NCBI RefSeq assembly: GCF_902167145.1
Contig: NC_050098.1
Span: 80,702,207 to 80,766,206, forward strand
DNA: 64,000 nt
Direction of reading: 5' to 3'
Origin: Zea mays
Taxonomy: Eukaryota; Streptophyta; Magnoliopsida; Poales; Poaceae
The notes under the pieces were generated by a model. It was given only the letters and a program-made list of their open reading frames with translations. It ran no database searches and was not told the DNA's origin. Made by a program: the position numbers and the translations under genes. The first letter of the stretch is position 1. Each line of letters starts with the position of its first letter. Shown piece after piece: positions 32,513 through 43,566 of this stretch.

Positions 32513-35500
32513 ATGGGCAGCCTCCAGCAACCTCTCCGGCCCGGGACGGTGCTCCGTTTCGGGAGTCTTGAGTTCATGTCCTTCGACGGCAGCTACGACA
32601 TGATACTCCTTCCACCGCCGTGCGGCAACGACAATGGCGGCCGACAACCCGCCCGCCGGCGGCGGAATCGACGACATCTTCCCCGCGTGGTGGAAGAACA
32701 ACATTCGAGCTCGCCCCGTCCTCTCCCCCGCCAACGGAGGAGGAGGAGGCGGAGCAACCAAGGCCAAGCGGGAGGCCGCGCTTCGTCGGCTGTTGAGCGA
32801 ATCGACATCCCCAGTGCCCCAACGGGGGGCGCGTCGGGCGTCGACCTCGCGTTTGAGACGAAGGCGGGCGCCGTCCCCCCGCGGCGCGCCAATCCCGAGC
32901 AAGTGGACGACGCCAGCGCGCTCGTGGAGAGCTTGCAGGACGTCGCCCTCGTACCTGGGACGACGGTGCAATCAGTCCCCGACGTGACTATGTCGCTCCT
33001 CGTCGACCAAAAGGTACTGACTGATTCCCATCCTACGTCATTTCGACTCGGCCTCAACCCGCCTAGCGACCTCGCTTTGGCGGGCGCTCTCGTTGAGGCG
33101 AGTGCAACCCCTCTGGGGTTTCGTACGCGGTCGCCTTGGGACCGATTGACGGACGTCTCGACCTACGGGCCCTCTGGGTCCGAGGAAGATGACGATCCCA
33201 GCATCTGTTGGGATTTCTCTGGATTTGGCAACCCCAGTGCCATGCGGGACTTTATGACCGCATGTGACTACTGCCTCTCCGACTGTTCCGAGGGTAGCCG
33301 CAGCCTTGACGACGAGGACTGCGGCCCAAGCCGCGAATGTTTCCACGTCGAGCTAGGGGATCCCTCCGAAGGCAACCATCTCGGCATGCCGGAGGACGGT
33401 GATCTCCCTAGGCCGGTGCCTCGCGCTGACATCCCGCGGGAGCTAGCTGTGGTCCCCGTTCCGGCGGGGGGTCACGACCCACAGCTCGAGCAAGTCCACG
33501 GGGCGCAGGCCAGGCTCGACGAGGGAGCAGGAGCGCTTGAGTCGATCCGCCGGGACGTCGGACAGGTATGGGCGGGCCAACCCCCGGCCGGAGAAATACG
33601 TCACCTGCCCCAGGGTTTCCAGCACCGCGTCGCCAACGACGTCAGGGTCAGACCGCCACCCGCATCCAGTGGGGTCGGTCAGAACCTGGCAGCCGCAGCG
33701 ATGCTCCTCCGCGCGATGCCGGAGCCATCAACCACCGAGGGTCGGCGAATCCAGGGAGAGCTCAAGAATCTCCTGGAAGGCGCTGCGGTCCGACGGGCCG
33801 AGAGCTCTGCCTCCCGAAGGCAGGGATACCCCTTGGAACCTCATGTCGCGACTTCCCGATTCATGCGGGAAGCCTCGGTCTACACCGGGCGCACGCGCAA
33901 CACCGCGCCTGCGGCCCCGGGCCACCTCGGCAACGAGCACCATCGTCGCGACCGTCGGGCCCACCTCGACAAAAGGGTGCGCCGAGGCTACCACCGCAGG
34001 CGTGGGGGACGCTACGACAGCGAGGAGGATCGGAGTCCCTCGCCCGAACCACCCGGTCCGCAGGCCTTCAGTCGGGCCATCCGACGGGCGCCGTTCCCGA
34101 CCCGGTTCCGACCCCCGACTACTATCACAAAGTACTCGGGGGAAACGAGACCGGAACTGTGGCTCGCGGACTACCGCCTGGCCTGCCAACTGGGTGGAAC
34201 GGACGATGACAACCTCATCATCCGCAACCTCCCCCTGTTCCTCTCCGACACCGCTCGCGCCTGGTTGGAGCACCTGCCTCCGGGGCAGATCTCCAACTGG
34301 GACGACTTGGTCCAAGCCTTCGCCGGCAATTTCCAGGGCACGTACGTGCGCCCCGGGAATTCCTGGGACCTCCGAAGCTGCCGGCAACAGCCGGGAGAGT
34401 CTCTCCGGGACTACATCCGGCGATTCTCGAAGCAGCGCACCGAGCTGCCCAACATCACCGACTCGGATGTCATCGGCGCGTTCCTTGCCGGCACCACCTG
34501 CCGCGACCTGGTGAGTAAGTTGGGTCGCAAGACCCCCACCAGGGCGAGCGAGCTGATGGACATCGCCACCAAGTTCGCCTCTGGCCAGGAGGCGGTCGAG
34601 GCTATCTTCCGAAAGGACAAGCAGCCCCAGGGCCGCCCATCGGAAGAGGCTCCCGAGGCGTCTACTCCGCGCGGCGCCAAGAAGAAAGGCAAGAAGAAGT
34701 CGCAAGCGAAACGCGACGCCGCCGACGCGGACCTTGTCACCGCCGCCGAGTACAAGAACCCTCGGAAACCCCCCGGAGGTGCTAACCTCTTCGACAAGAT
34801 GCTCAAGGAGCCGTGCCCCTATCATCAGGGGCCCGTCAAGCACACCCTCGAGGAGTGCGTCATGCTTCGGCGCCACTTCCACAGGGCTGGGCCACCCGCA
34901 GAGGGTGGCAGGGCCCGCGACGACGACAAGAAGGAAGATCACCAAGCAGGAGAGTTCCCCGAGGTCCGCGACTGCTTCATGATCTACGGCGGGCATGCGG
35001 CGAATGCCTCGGCTCGGCATCGCAAGCAAGAGCGCCGGGAGGTCTGCTCGGTGAAGGTGGCGGCGCCAGTCTACCTAGACTGGTCCGACAAGCCCATCAC
35101 CTTCGACCAAGCTGACCACCCCGACCACGTGCCGAGCCCGGGGAAATACCCGCTCGTCGTCGACCCCATCGTCGGCGACGTCAGGCTCACCAAGGTCCTG
35201 ATGGACGGGGGCAGCCGCCTCAACATCATCTATGCCGAGACCCTCAGGCTCCTGCGCGTCGATCTGTCCTCCGTCCGAGCAGGCGCTGCGCCCTTCCACG
35301 GGATCATTCCTGGGAAGCGCGTCCAGCCCCTCGAACGACTCGACCTTCCCGTCTGCTTCGGAACGCCCTCCAACTTCCGAAGGGAGACTTTGACGTTCGA
35401 GGTGGTCGGGTTCCGAGGAACCTACCACGCGGTACTGGGGAGGCCATGCTACACGAAGTTCATGGCCGTCCCCAACTACACCTACCTGAAGCTCAAGATG

Positions 35501-35764
35501 CCGGGCCCCAACGGGGTCATCACCATCGGCCCCACGTACAAACACGCGTTCGAATGCGACGTGGAGTGCGTGGAGTACGCCGAGGCCCTCGCCGAGTTCG
35601 AGGCCCTCATCGTCGACCTGGAGAACCTCTCCAAAGAGGTGCCAGACGTGAAGCGTCATGCCGGCAACTTCGAACCTGCGGAGACGGTTAAGGCCGTCCC
35701 TCTTGATCCCAGTGGCGACACCTCCAAGCAGATCCGGATCGGTTCCGGGCTCGACCCCAAATAG
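32513..35764 (+). CDS. gag: gag-protease part of D, 1,083 residues to an in-frame TAG
   Basis: Start ATG 32513 (MGSLQQPLRPG), 41 bp after the PBS. Residues 1-540 are a long poorly conserved N-terminal region. The gag core is about 549-661 (ELWLADYRLACQLGG to VIGAFLAGT). A zinc-binding motif of the form C-x2-H-x5-H-x4-C begins at Cys768 (34814). The protease site is VLMDGGSRLNIIY with Asp898 (35204); Tat elements use D-G-G or D-S-G. The frame ends at TAG 35762-35764, but the same frame continues into pol, so this is probably a gag-pol frame cut by a Gln (CAG) to TAG change. A long minus-strand frame over 33728-35029 is its shadow. Confidence 0.92.
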   Translation: MGSLQQPLRPGTVLRFGSLEFMSFDGSYDMILLPPPCGNDNGGRQPARRRRNRRHLPRVVEEQHSSSPRPLPRQRRRRRRSNQGQAGGRASSAVERIDIPSAPTGGASGVDLAFETKAGAVPPRRANPEQVDDASALVESLQDVALVPGTTVQSVPDVTMSLLVDQKVLTDSHPTSFRLGLNPPSDLALAGALVEASATPLGFRTRSPWDRLTDVSTYGPSGSEEDDDPSICWDFSGFGNPSAMRDFMTACDYCLSDCSEGSRSLDDEDCGPSRECFHVELGDPSEGNHLGMPEDGDLPRPVPRADIPRELAVVPVPAGGHDPQLEQVHGAQARLDEGAGALESIRRDVGQVWAGQPPAGEIRHLPQGFQHRVANDVRVRPPPASSGVGQNLAAAAMLLRAMPEPSTTEGRRIQGELKNLLEGAAVRRAESSASRRQGYPLEPHVATSRFMREASVYTGRTRNTAPAAPGHLGNEHHRRDRRAHLDKRVRRGYHRRRGGRYDSEEDRSPSPEPPGPQAFSRAIRRAPFPTRFRPPTTITKYSGETRPELWLADYRLACQLGGTDDDNLIIRNLPLFLSDTARAWLEHLPPGQISNWDDLVQAFAGNFQGTYVRPGNSWDLRSCRQQPGESLRDYIRRFSKQRTELPNITDSDVIGAFLAGTTCRDLVSKLGRKTPTRASELMDIATKFASGQEAVEAIFRKDKQPQGRPSEEAPEASTPRGAKKKGKKKSQAKRDAADADLVTAAEYKNPRKPPGGANLFDKMLKEPCPYHQGPVKHTLEECVMLRRHFHRAGPPAEGGRARDDDKKEDHQAGEFPEVRDCFMIYGGHAANASARHRKQERREVCSVKVAAPVYLDWSDKPITFDQADHPDHVPSPGKYPLVVDPIVGDVRLTKVLMDGGSRLNIIYAETLRLLRVDLSSVRAGAAPFHGIIPGKRVQPLERLDLPVCFGTPSNFRRETLTFEVVGFRGTYHAVLGRPCYTKFMAVPNYTYLKLKMPGPNGVITIGPTYKHAFECDVECVEYAEALAEFEALIVDLENLSKEVPDVKRHAGNFEPAETVKAVPLDPSGDTSKQIRIGSGLDPK

Positions 35765-38700
35765 GAAGCAGTGCTCGTCGACTTTCTCCGCGCAAACGCC
35801 GACGTCTTTGCGTGGAGTCCCTCGGACATGCCCGGCATACCGAGGGATGTCGCCGAGCACTCGCTGGATATTCGGGTCGGAGCCCGACCCGTCAGGCAGC
35901 CTCTGCGCCGATTCGACGAGGAGAAGCGCAGAGTGATAGGCGAGGAGATCCACAAGCTAATGGCAGCAGGGTTCATCAAAGAGGTATTCCATCCCGAATG
36001 GCTTGCCAACCCTGTGCTTGTGAGAAAGAAAGGGGGGAGATGGCGGATGTGTGTAGACTACACTGGTCTCAACAAAGCATGTCCGAAGGTTCCCTACCCT
36101 CTGCCTCGCATCGATCAAATCGTGGATTCCACTGCTGGGTGCGAAACCCTGTCCTTCCTCGATGCCTACTCAGGGTATCACCAAATCCGGATGAAAGAGT
36201 TCGACCAGCTCGCGACTTCTTTCATCACGCCCTTCGGCATGTACTGCTATGTCACCATGCCGTTCGGTTTGAGGAATGCGGGCGCGACGTACCAGCGGTG
36301 CATGAACCATGTGTTCGGCGAACACATCGGTCGCACAGTCGAGGCCTACGTCGATGACATCGTAGTCAAGACAAGAAAGGCTTCCGACCTCCTCTCCGAC
36401 CTTGAAGTGACATTCCGATGTCTCAAAGCGAAAGGCGTCAAGCTCAATCCCGAGAAGTGTGTCTTCGGGGTGCCCCGGGGCATGCTCTTGGGGTTCATCG
36501 TCTCCGAGCGAGGCATCGAAGCCAACCCGGAGAAGATCGCAGCTATCACCAGCATGGGGCCCATCAAGGACTTAAAAGGCGTACAGAGGGTCATGGGATG
36601 TCTCGCGGCCCTGAGCCGCTTCATCTCACGCCTCGGCGAAAGAGGTCTGCCTCTGTACCGCCTCTTAAGGAAGGCCGAGTGTTTCGCTTGGACCCCTGAG
36701 GCTGAGGAAGCTCTCGGGAACCTGAAGGCGCTCCTTACAAAGGCGCCTATCTTGGTGCCCCCAGCTGATGGAGAAGCCCTCTTGGTCTACGTCGCCGCGA
36801 CCACTCAGGTGGTTAGCGCCGCGATTGTGGTCGAGAGGCAAGAAGAGGGGCATGCATTGCCCGTTCAGAGGCCAGTTTACTTCGTCAGCGAGGTACTGTC
36901 TGAAACCAAGATCCGCTACCCACAAGTTCAGAAGCTGCTGTATGCAGTGATCCTGACGAGGCGAAAGTTGCGACATTACTTCGAGTCCCATCCGGTAACT
37001 GTGGTGTCATCCTTCCCCCTGGGGGAGATCATCTAGTGCCGAGAGGCCTCGGGCAGGATCGCAAAGTGGGCGGTGGAAATCATGGGCGAGACAATCTCGT
37101 TCGCCCCTCGGAAGGCCATCAAGTCCCAGGTATTGGCGGACTTTGTAGCCGAATGGGTCGACACCCAGCTACCGACGGCTCCGATCCAACCGGAGCTCTG
37201 GACCATGTTTTTCGACGGGTCGCTGATGAAGACGGGAGCCGGCGCGGGCCTGCTCTTCATCTCGCCCCTCGGGAAACACCTACGCTACGTGCTACGCCTC
37301 CATTTCCCGGCGTCCAACAATGTGGCTGAGTACGAGGCTCTGGTCAACGGGTTGCGGATCGCCATCGAGCTAGGGGCCAGACGCCTCGACGCCCGCGGTG
37401 ACTCGCAGCTCGTCATCGACCAAGTCATGAAGAACTCCCACTGCCGCGACCCGAAGATGGAGGCCTACTGCGATGAGGTTCGGCGCCTGGAAGACAAGTT
37501 CTACGGGCTCGAGCTTAACCACATCGCTCGGCGTTACAACGAGACTGCGGACGAGCTGGCAAAAATAGCCTCGGGGCGAACGACGGTTCCCCCGGACGTC
37601 TTCTCCCAGGATCTGCATCAACCCTCCGTCAAGATCAACGACACGCCCGAGCCCGAGGCACCCTCGGTCCAGCCCGAGGTACCCTCGGCTCAGCCCGAGG
37701 CGTCCTCGGTTCAGCCCGAGGTACCCTCGGCCCCCGAGGGCGAGGCACTGCACGTCGAGGAGGAGCAGAACGGGGCCACGCCTGATCGAAATTGGCAGAC
37801 CCCGTACCTGCAATATCTCCGCCAAGGAGAGCTACCCCTCGACCAAGCCGAGGCTCGGCGGGTAGCGCGACGCGCCAAGTCGTTCGTCTTGCTGGGCGAT
37901 GAGGAGGAGCTCTACCACCGCAGCCCCTCGGGCATCCTCCAGCGATGCATCTCCATCGCCGAAGGTCAGGAACTCCTGCAAGAAATACACTCGGGGGCTT
38001 GCGGCCATCATGCAGCGCCTTGAGCCCTTGTCGGGAATGCTTTCCGGCAAGGCTTCTACTGGCCAACGGCGGTGGCTGACGCCACTAGGATTGTCCGCAC
38101 CTGCGAAGGGTGCCAATTCTATGCGAAGCAGACCCACCTGCCCGCTCAGGCTCTGCAGACGATACCCATCACCTGGCCCTTTGCTGTATGGGGTCTGGAC
38201 CTCGTCGGTCCCTTGCAGAAGGCGCCCGGGGGCTACACGCACCTGCTGCTCGCCATCGACAAATTCTCCAAGTGGATCGAGGTCCGACCCCTGAACAGCA
38301 TCAGGTCCGAGCAGGCGGTGGCGTTCTTCACCAACATCATCCATCGCTTCGGGGTCCCAAACTCCATCATCACCGACAACGGTACCCAGTTCACCGGCAG
38401 AAAATTCTTGGATTTTTGCGAGGATCACCACATCCGGGTGGACTGGGCCGCCGTGGCTCATCCCATGTCGAATGGGCAAGTAGAGCGTGCCAACGGCATG
38501 ATTCTACAAGGGCTCAAGCCCCGGATTTACAACGACCTCAACAAGTTCGGCAAGCGATTGATGAAGGAACTCCCCTCGGTGGTCTGGAGCCTGAGGACAA
38601 CGCCGAGCCGAGCCATGGGTTTCACGCCGTTCTTCCTGGTCTACAGGGCCGAGGCCATCTTGCCCACTGACCTGGAATACGGCTCCCCGAGGGCGAGGGC

Positions 38701-39034
38701 CTACAACGATCAAAGCAACCAAGCTAGCCGAGAAGAATCGCTGGACCAGCTGGAAGAGGCTCGGGACAAGGCCTTACTACACTCGGCGCGGTACCAGCAG
38801 TCCCTACGACGCTACCACGCCCGAGGGGTCTGGCCCCGAGACCTCCAGGTGGGCGACCTGGTGCTTCGGCTGCGGCAAGACGCCCGAGGGAGGCACAAGC
38901 TCATGCCCCCCTGGGAGGGGCCATTCGTCATCGCCAAAGTTCTGAAGCCCGGAACGTACAAGCTGGCCAACAATCAAGGCGAGGTCTACGGCAACGCTTG
39001 GAACATCCAACAGCTACGTCGCTTCTACCCTTAA
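35765..39034 (+). pseudogene. pol: pol of D: RT, RNase H, second RNase H, integrase
   Basis: In the same frame as gag. [34 protein letters not shown], catalytic YVDD intact at 36347-36358. First RNase H about 36690-37070, crossed by TAG at 37034-37036. Second RNase H (FFDGS, Asp 37214; AEYEAL, Glu 37328; GDSQLV, Asp 37400; ADELAK, Asp 37550): the extra domain of Tat elements, with all four acidic residues present. A linker of PEVPSAQPE-type repeats lies at 37650-37745. Integrase: TGA at 38021-38023 inside the zinc site; D 38198, D 38375, E 38483 present; ends TAA 39032-39034. Only stops, no frameshift, separate it from a full frame. Confidence 0.94.
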
Positions 39035-39249
39035 GATGTTTTCAAGTTGTTCATATACCTCGCACCCACGCAAAGTTTAGTCATCAAGGAAGGGTCGGCC
39101 TCGCCTCGGCAAAGCCCGACCCTCCCTCGGGGGCTAAAAGGGGGAGGACCCCCTCTGCGTCGAAATTTTCCTCGAAAAAAAGATCCCTTTTAGCAGAATA
39201 TCTTTCGTGCTTTTTGACTACTTCGAAAAGCGGATCCTGAAAACGACGG

Positions 39250-40127
39250 AGTACACGTAAGCAGCCAAGGCTGACCGAGCCGAGGGATTCCTACGCCTCC
39301 GGGATACGGATACCTCACTCATCACCTTCTGCGATAAGTAACTCGCGTTCGGATAAAGTGATTCCGCGGACCGAACAAGTCTTTACGTTCGGAAGCTCTT
39401 CTGCCAAAGCGGTCCTTTGAGCCTTCTCGACTGAATCGGTGACAGGGCCTCATGGACGGGTGAAAGTACGCGTAAGCGGCAAGGCCGACCGAGCCGAGGG
39501 ACTCCCACGCCTTCGGGATACGGATACCTCACTCATCACCTTCCGCGAGAAGCAACTCTCGCTCGCACAAACATCCCTGTTACCGACAAAAAAGTCCAGA
39601 TACTCGAAATAAGAGGAAAAGAGACACATCTTTACAACGCAGCGAGGGTGTGTGTTCTGGCCTCAGCGGCCGCAGAAGGCACACGCTACAAGACAATCTG
39701 ATCCTGCAGGCTCGGGTCTTCACGCTGGAAGGGGGCTGTAGCACCCTCGGCATCGACGACACCTTCAGCGAGGTCCGACCCAGCCTCGGACGGCGACGCG
39801 GTCCAGGGACTTCTCCGGGAATCCGGCCCGAGCAGGCGGCTCGGCCGGTTACCCCAGGGGCCTCGGCCAACCATCTTCCAAGGGCGCCAGCCCGCCCGAG
39901 GCCTCAGCTGATCAACTCCGGCATCGGTCCCGCTGACGGACAACCCGGCTAGGCTCCGGCCAACCAGGTTTTCATTTTCGAGCCAACTCCGCCTCTGTTC
40001 GTGCTGATATCGCTACCCCTGGCCTCGGCTCGTCGATAACTAAGCTAGAGGAGCCTCAGACAACAAGGCCGATCGAGCCGAGGGATTCCTACGCCTCCGG
40101 GATACGGATACCTCACTCGTCACCTTG
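39250..40127. repeat. Three dispersed copies of a 65-100-bp module in the 3' region of D
   Basis: CGTAAGC...GACCGAGCCGAGGGA...ACGCC...GGGATACGGATACCTCACTC...CACCTT occurs at 39250-39346, 39464-39561 and, shorter, 40063-40127. Copies differ by several bases. Start-to-start spacing is about 214 and 600 bp. Confidence 0.9.
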
Positions 40128-41953
40128 ACACGGGGCGACTCATGCTTGGTGAAGCGGTTCAGATAATCAACAGGCGAGTCTTAGTGCTCGAAAATGAGGA
40201 AAAAACACGGCTCCGTGCCAAAATTACATACATGTTCAGGCCTCGACAGCCACAATGAACAAAGACACTGGCATTCAAAGTGCCATTACAAACGGAACTC
40301 CGGTTCCCCCTCCGCAGGTACGAACAACCCCACTCCATGGGGGAAGGCCTGCGGAGCAACGGAAGACCGACGAACGGCGCGCCGCCACCTGCTCCAGCAG
40401 CGGCGACGACGACGACTTCTGCTCCGGGGGGCCGAACAGCGGCAGCACTGACCTCAGGGCGGATGCTGCTGCCAGGAGGCCCCCGCCCATGCCAAAACTC
40501 GTAAGGCAAGGACGGGCAGAAGGCCGTAGAGTCGGAGGTCAGTCCGTGGCCAGCCTTGGCTATCACGCCGGCGAAAGAACCTCTTCCAGCTGCCGTGGCA
40601 GACGCCGGCGCCGCGAGCGGCTCCGAAGCCACTCGCGTCCGAAAGCCAGGCACGCTGCAGCTGCCAGCGCCACGGACGACAACCGCTCCTTCCTCCCATC
40701 ACTGAGTGAAGGAGCGGGCCACCGCCCACGCAGGGGCCGACCCCAACTCGGCACACTCCCCTCCCCAGCCTTGGTGATGAAAATCCTTGAGGCTGAGGGA
40801 GGGGGAGAGGCCGCAGCCCGGCTCGCTTTCCCCCACCATCAAGCTGGAGGTCACCATCTTGGGTGACCGCCGGTGGAGGGGTGCAGCCGGGCTGCATGAT
40901 GAAAATCCTTGAAGCCGAACGATGGCTGAAAGGTACCAACTCCCGCGGAGTTGCGTTCCTCCAACGATGAGGCGAAAAGACGGCGGGTACCCCCCATCCG
41001 GGGGCTTGGAAAGTGGAAAGACGCGACGCATAAGGGAGCGAGAAGACATGGTCGCCTTCTGAAAGGGGTCGCCCTCCTTTTAAAGGCAACTCTCCCTACG
41101 TGCGCCCCCAAACGTCACGGGCTGAGTCTTCTCCAACACGCTCCAAGGCCCTCCCCTGCGGCGCGGGGGCTGGGTCCCGCATGTCACGCAAGCCGGCTCG
41201 GAGCAGAAGAAGCCAAACCACCGCGCGTGGTGCACACAACCGCCCAGTAGTAACAAGCGACCCCCCCACTTTTGCCCAGACCAACGGGCGAAAGGGGCGG
41301 GCAGCCATGCAGGCGGCATGCAATCGCGCCAGGTGGATGCGCTTCTCCGACTCCCAACACGCCAGCATGGAGGCCCAGGCCCACGCGTCACGCAACCGGC
41401 GCGCCAGATGCTGCATGCAAGCAACTGCACCGCCACTTGCGCCACCACCGCGCCTCTTCGGTTGCGTAACCAATACCGCGACTCGAGGCGGCCCAGCGCA
41501 CGACCCAGCAGCGCCAGCCTGGCGCGACGGTCAATGCAGCCGAAAGTGGGCCGGCAGTAATGACGGTGGCAGGCGGGCGGGAGCAGCGGTCGCGTCGTCG
41601 GCCAGACTCACGTCTCGTCCGGGGGCAGCAAGAGAACCCCCTCTCACGGCGTGAAGACAGGGCGCCCGTGATCCGTTCCTCGAACGGCTCGCGCACGCGC
41701 AACGGCCGCCCTGCCAACAACTCACCCCGTCGCATTAACTCTGCGGCGGGACAGGCGGCGTTTCTGGCAGGAGAAGCGGGCGACGCTTCGCCTTCGCCGT
41801 AATAACCGCGCCAAAAAAGGTACGCCACGTCGTTCGATTTCGTATCCTTTTCCTTTTTTCCTCTTTCTCTATCTCTTGCAACAGGGACCGGGAAAGGGGG
41901 ATACCCCGAAAAGGATCCTTCCCCATGAAGGAACCGAGCTCCGAGCCCCCCCT

Positions 41954-42165
41954 ACTGATTAGAGGTTCGAAGGCTGGCCCTCCGAGGGGTTCAACAGTCG
42001 CCTCAGATCGCGTGGGCCCTACACCCACTACTGGTCAGAGGTTCGAAGGCCGGCCCCCCGAAGGGCTCCACGGCCGCCTCAGGCTACTCGGGCTCCGCGC
42101 CCATTACTGATCAGGGGTTCGAAGGCTGGCCCCCGAAGGGTTCACAGTCGCCTCAGACGCCGAGC
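41954..42165. repeat. 76-bp tandem repeat, three units, in the 3' region of D
   Basis: Units ACTGRTYAGRGGTTCGAAGG...CCTCAG begin at 41954, 42030 and 42106, exactly 76 bp apart, with scattered substitutions. Confidence 0.88.
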
Positions 42166-42405
42166 GAGGGATGACCAGGGGTACGTTCGATACATAACCA
42201 AGGCTCGGGCTGCGCTCCCGAGGTACCCTAGGACATTTCCGAGACCAGCGGGAGCGATCTTGTAACGGAATCCCATCGGAGGGAGGCATCGAGCCCTCGG
42301 ACCCCGTCGCCAGGGGACCGGGTCCGGCAGATCACCCGCAGGTACTTTTGGGCGTGCCTCTGGGCCCCTAGCCGACCCCCAACGAACGGGGCTTGTAACC
42401 CCCTA

Positions 42406-42618
42406 CCGCGTGGACGCTTGTAACCCCCTACTGCAAGCGCACCCGACCTGGGCGCGGGACGAACACGAAGGTCGCGGGATTTCCACCTCTCTCACGCCCG
42501 TCTCCGGCCACCTCGCTTCCCCCCTTCGCGCTCGCCCACGCGCTCGACCCATCTGGGCTGGGGCACGCGGCACATTCACTCGTCGGCTTAGGGACCCCCC
42601 GGTCTCGAAACGCCGACA
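42406..42618 (+). repeat. 3' LTR of D, truncated to its last 213 bp
   Basis: Matches 32252-32452 of the 5' LTR, plus a 12-bp insertion (GCTCGCCCACGC region, near 42531). The upstream 1.45 kb of the LTR and the PPT are missing. GCTTGTAACCCCCTAC occurs at 42391-42406 in the internal DNA and again at about 42417 in the LTR, so the deletion border lies at a short repeat. Confidence 0.88.
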
Positions 42619-43566
42619 ACTATAATTCACCGGACTGTCTGGTGTAGCACCAGACTGTCTGGTGTAGCACCGGACTGTCTAGTGTGCCAAGCGGAGCAAC
42701 GGTCGCCAACGCAACGGTCGAGTTCAACGGTCGGCTGACACAGCTACAGTGCGCGGACAGTTCGCGCAGAGTCGAAGCAGGCGACAGAAGGTGCACCGGA
42801 CAGTGAACAGTGACTGTCCGGTGCACCACCGGACTGTCCAGTGGTCCCACCTGTTAGAGCTCCAACGGTCGAACCCTAACGGTTGGGTGACGTGGCTGGC
42901 GCACCGAACAGTGTCCGGTGGCGCACCGGACTGTCCGGTGCACCCATCGACAGACAGCCTCCCCAACGGCCACTTTGGTGGTTGGGGCTATAAATACCCC
43001 CCAACCACCACACTTCAAGGCATCCAAGTTTTCAGACTTCACATTCAATACAAGAGCTAGTGCAATCAATACAAGACACAAATTCAATAGAATCAAAGCC
43101 TCTCCAAGTCCCATTTCCACTCCAAGCAAATAGTGACTAGAGAGAGAGTTTTGCTAGTGTTCTTTGAGCTCTTGTTCTTGGATCGCTTTTCTTCTTCCTC
43201 CATTCTTGTTCTCAAGCAACTTGTAATCAAGCAAGAGACACCAATTGTGTGGTGGTCCTTGTGGGGACTAAGTGTCCCAATTGATTGAGGAGAAAAGCTC
43301 ACTCGGTCTAGGTGACCGTTTGAGAGAGGGAAAGGGTTGAAAGAGACCCGGTCTTTGTGACCACCTCAACGGGGAGTAGGTTTGCAAGAACCGAACCTCG
43401 GTAAAACAAATCATCGTGTCATCCGCTCTATTTCCTTGGTTGATTTGTTTTCACCCTCTCTTTCGGACTCGCTTTTATTTCTAACGCTAACCCGGCTTGT
43501 AGATTGTGCTTAAAGTTCATACAATTCAGAATTGCCTATTCACACCCCCCCTCTAGGCAACTTTCA
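42619..43566 (+). repeat. 3' LTR of Sirevirus E, second segment
   Basis: Continues after element D with ACTATAATTCACCGG. It has many CACCGGACNGTC motifs, including a perfect palindrome at 42924-42940, and ends CTTTCA, complementary to the TGAAAG start. Without D the LTR is about 1.26 kb. Confidence 0.93.
42989..42996 (+). promoter_or_regulatory. TATA box of the Sirevirus E LTR
   Basis: TATAAATA in GGGGCTATAAATACCCC, after the palindrome cluster and about 570 bp before the LTR end. Confidence 0.78.

Larger units (their letters stand above)
39035..42405 (+). other. Long 3' non-coding region of D
   Basis: 3.4 kb between the pol stop and the truncated 3' LTR. It holds a module repeated three times (39250, 39464, 40063), a phrase GATGAAAATCCTTGA repeated at about 40777 and 40900, and a 76-bp tandem repeat at 41954. 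GC-rich minus-strand frames (40159-40653 and 40454-41089) overlap each other and carry no motif; I do not call them genes. No PPT is visible, consistent with a deletion at the right end. Confidence 0.75.
30793..42618 (+). mobile_element. Element D: Tat-clade Ty3/gypsy retrotransposon
   Basis: It starts TGTCGGGGACC and ends CGCCGACA. The flanks are GCTAT (30788-30792) and ACTAT (42619-42623), a 5-bp duplication with one change. The full 5' LTR (30793-32452) contrasts with a 3' LTR reduced to its last 213 bp. Gag, protease, RT, two RNase H domains and integrase lie in one frame with three stops. The second RNase H and the D-G-G protease site identify the Tat clade; the LTR resembles maize Huck-type elements as I remember them, so the family name is uncertain. 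Confidence 0.93.
1..43566 (+). mobile_element. Sirevirus (Ty1-copia) LTR retrotransposon E, 5' end outside window
   Basis: Seen: a copia-order coding region (gag, protease, integrase, then reverse transcriptase and RNase H) is split into 1-3330 and 28631-29605 by chromovirus A. Non-coding DNA with repeated polypurine tracts follows, then a 3' LTR that starts TGAAAGGG at 30474 and ends CTTTCA at 43566, interrupted by element D. Known: several AAGGGGGAG polypurine tracts before the 3' LTR and CACCGGACTGTCCGGTG palindromes in the LTR are hallmarks of Sireviruses; the coding sequence resembles maize Opie/Ji. The right flank is F-box exon DNA starting GGTAC. The left flank and 5' LTR lie outside the window, so the target duplication cannot be checked. 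Confidence 0.93.

Noticed and set aside
33728..35029. 433-codon minus-strand frame
   Set aside because: Shadow of the gag-protease frame of D; composition follows from the sense codons, no motif.
40159..41089. Minus-strand frames in the 3' region of D
   Set aside because: They overlap each other in different frames, are GC-rich and lack recognisable domains or splice and promoter context.
39250..42165. CRISPR-like array
   Set aside because: Repeats are few, imperfect and irregularly spaced or pure tandem; this is a plant retrotransposon region.
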